Below, in pieces: positions 5,902 to 6,351 of a stretch of 6,351 nt of DNA; position 1 is the stretch's first letter; every line of letters begins with the position of its first letter. Location of the stretch: positions 1-6,351 of the forward strand of contig CAITFY010000003.1 of NCBI GenBank assembly GCA_903891755.1. Direction: 5' to 3'. The notes beneath the pieces are model-generated. The model saw only the letters and a list, made by a program, of their open reading frames with translations, was not told the DNA's origin and ran no database searches. The stretch comes from an uncultured Actinomycetes bacterium. GTDB taxonomy: Bacteria; Actinomycetota; Actinomycetes; Nanopelagicales; Nanopelagicaceae. The position numbers and the translations under genes were made by a program.

Positions 5902-5907
5902 AAGGTA
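5902..5907 (-). promoter_or_regulatory. -10 element (TACCTT) of the cytochrome operon
   Basis: On the minus strand TACCTT is followed by TCTTTC and the ATG at 5895. This is the same -12 to -7 TANNNT geometry as at three other genes in the window. No good -35 is visible 17 bases upstream (TATTTA), so this promoter may be weak or activator-dependent. Confidence 0.5.
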
Positions 5908-5985
5908 GGTGTTCAACCCCTCAATAAATAGGTTCTAGGCCATTTGTTTTCGTCTGAGGGCAGGACTGAGTGCCAACACTCCTGC

Positions 5986-5991
5986 TAGAGT
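5986..5991 (+). promoter_or_regulatory. Extended -10 (TGC-TAGAGT) of the LuxR-type gene
   Basis: TAGAGT, preceded by TGC (an extended -10), would start transcription near 5998 and give a leader of about 28 bases before the ATG at 6026. The hexamer is the same as in the tgt and DinB-gene promoters. No convincing -35 was found. It lies in the 130-base divergent region shared with the cytochrome operon. Confidence 0.45.
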
Positions 5992-6016
5992 CCCGTTTAC
6001 TGGAAAATTGAGACCT

Positions 6017-6020
6017 GGAG
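6017..6020 (+). promoter_or_regulatory. Shine-Dalgarno (GGAG) for the LuxR-type gene
   Basis: GGAG lies 5 bases before the ATG at 6026. It favours that start over an in-frame TTG at 6008 and an ATG at 6044. Confidence 0.5.
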
Positions 6021-6025
6021 CGTGC

Positions 6026-6343
6026 ATGACTGATATAACGATTATGCAGCGGGAACTCACCCCGTTTGAGCACCTGGTACTTGACCTGCTTTGCAAGGGC
6101 AAGTCCAATGCTGCAATCGCACACGACACCGCGCACACTGAGAAAGTTATTGAGAACACGGTTTCGAGATCTGCCAGAGTATTTGGAATTACATCTGATG
6201 GAGATACCAATGTTCGCGTTCTCCTAGCGCTTGCCTATCGCACACATTTCGGGGATGCCGCCTTTGAATCTTTCGGATTACCATGCCAACACTTGCAACC
6301 GGGTGCTGATGGCCGGATGTATTGCGCTCGCCATGTTGAATAA
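6026..6343 (+). CDS. Stand-alone LuxR-type HTH regulator with Cys/His tail
   Basis: A 105-residue protein that is essentially one GerE/LuxR DNA-binding domain. Residues 11-32 (LTPFEHLVL.LLCKGKSNAAIA) match the LuxR opening LT..E..vL.ll..G.sN..IA. Residues 38-53 (TEKVIENTVSRSARVF) form the recognition-helix region, and NVRVLLALAY (62-71) closes the domain. There is no receiver or sensor domain. After the domain comes a tail with Cys87-X-His89 and Cys100-X2-His103, a spacing that could bind zinc or act as a redox switch; this is a pattern observation, not a known motif. It is divergently transcribed from the cytochrome operon, with 130 bases between the starts, so it may regulate that operon or itself. 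The gene ends 8 bases before the right edge. Confidence 0.82.
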   Translation: MTDITIMQRELTPFEHLVLDLLCKGKSNAAIAHDTAHTEKVIENTVSRSARVFGITSDGDTNVRVLLALAYRTHFGDAAFESFGLPCQHLQPGADGRMYCARHVE

Positions 6344-6351
6344 CTCATTGA

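Overview
The window reads as chromosomal DNA of an actinobacterium (Actinomycetota), tightly packed, with G+C near one half by eye. The basis is a long actinobacterial-style Tgt and four gene starts that fit leaderless transcription: a TANNNT hexamer sits exactly 7 to 12 bases before the ATG. Many genes also overlap or nearly touch. A small-genome freshwater lineage would fit the compactness and moderate G+C, but that is only a guess. I see no mobile element, CRISPR array, tRNA or rRNA, and no gene-free stretch longer than about 130 bases.

Layout. Positions 1-574 (minus) hold the first 191 codons of an exported family 5 solute-binding protein. It diverges from tgt (705-1967, plus), the tRNA-guanine transglycosylase. 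tgt converges with, and overlaps by 13 bases, a DODA/LigB-type dioxygenase gene (1955-2725, minus). That gene has its own promoter with a perfect 24-bp palindrome over the -35 region. Upstream of it on the same strand lie an MpaB/DUF2236-type oxygenase gene (2763-3644) and a DinB-family gene (3663-4124), probably co-transcribed from a leaderless promoter before the DinB gene.

The right third (4143-5895, minus) is the most unusual part. It is a three-gene overlapping operon: a 55-residue single-span membrane protein, a 211-residue b6-like dihaem cytochrome b (HX13H and HX14H ligand pairs), and a 318-residue partner. The partner looks like a subunit IV relative that has lost its last helix, gained about 180 extracytoplasmic residues and lost the PEWY motif. 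No Rieske protein or cytochrome c is encoded nearby. A stand-alone LuxR-type HTH protein with a Cys/His-rich tail (6026-6343, plus) is divergently transcribed and is a candidate regulator.

The cytochrome genes clearly work together. The DinB, MpaB and dioxygenase genes may form a loosely linked oxidative or detoxification group, but no pathway can be assigned from sequence alone. The best candidate for an undescribed system is the cytochrome module: a membrane dihaem quinone-reactive complex that probably does not run a normal Rieske-dependent Q cycle.
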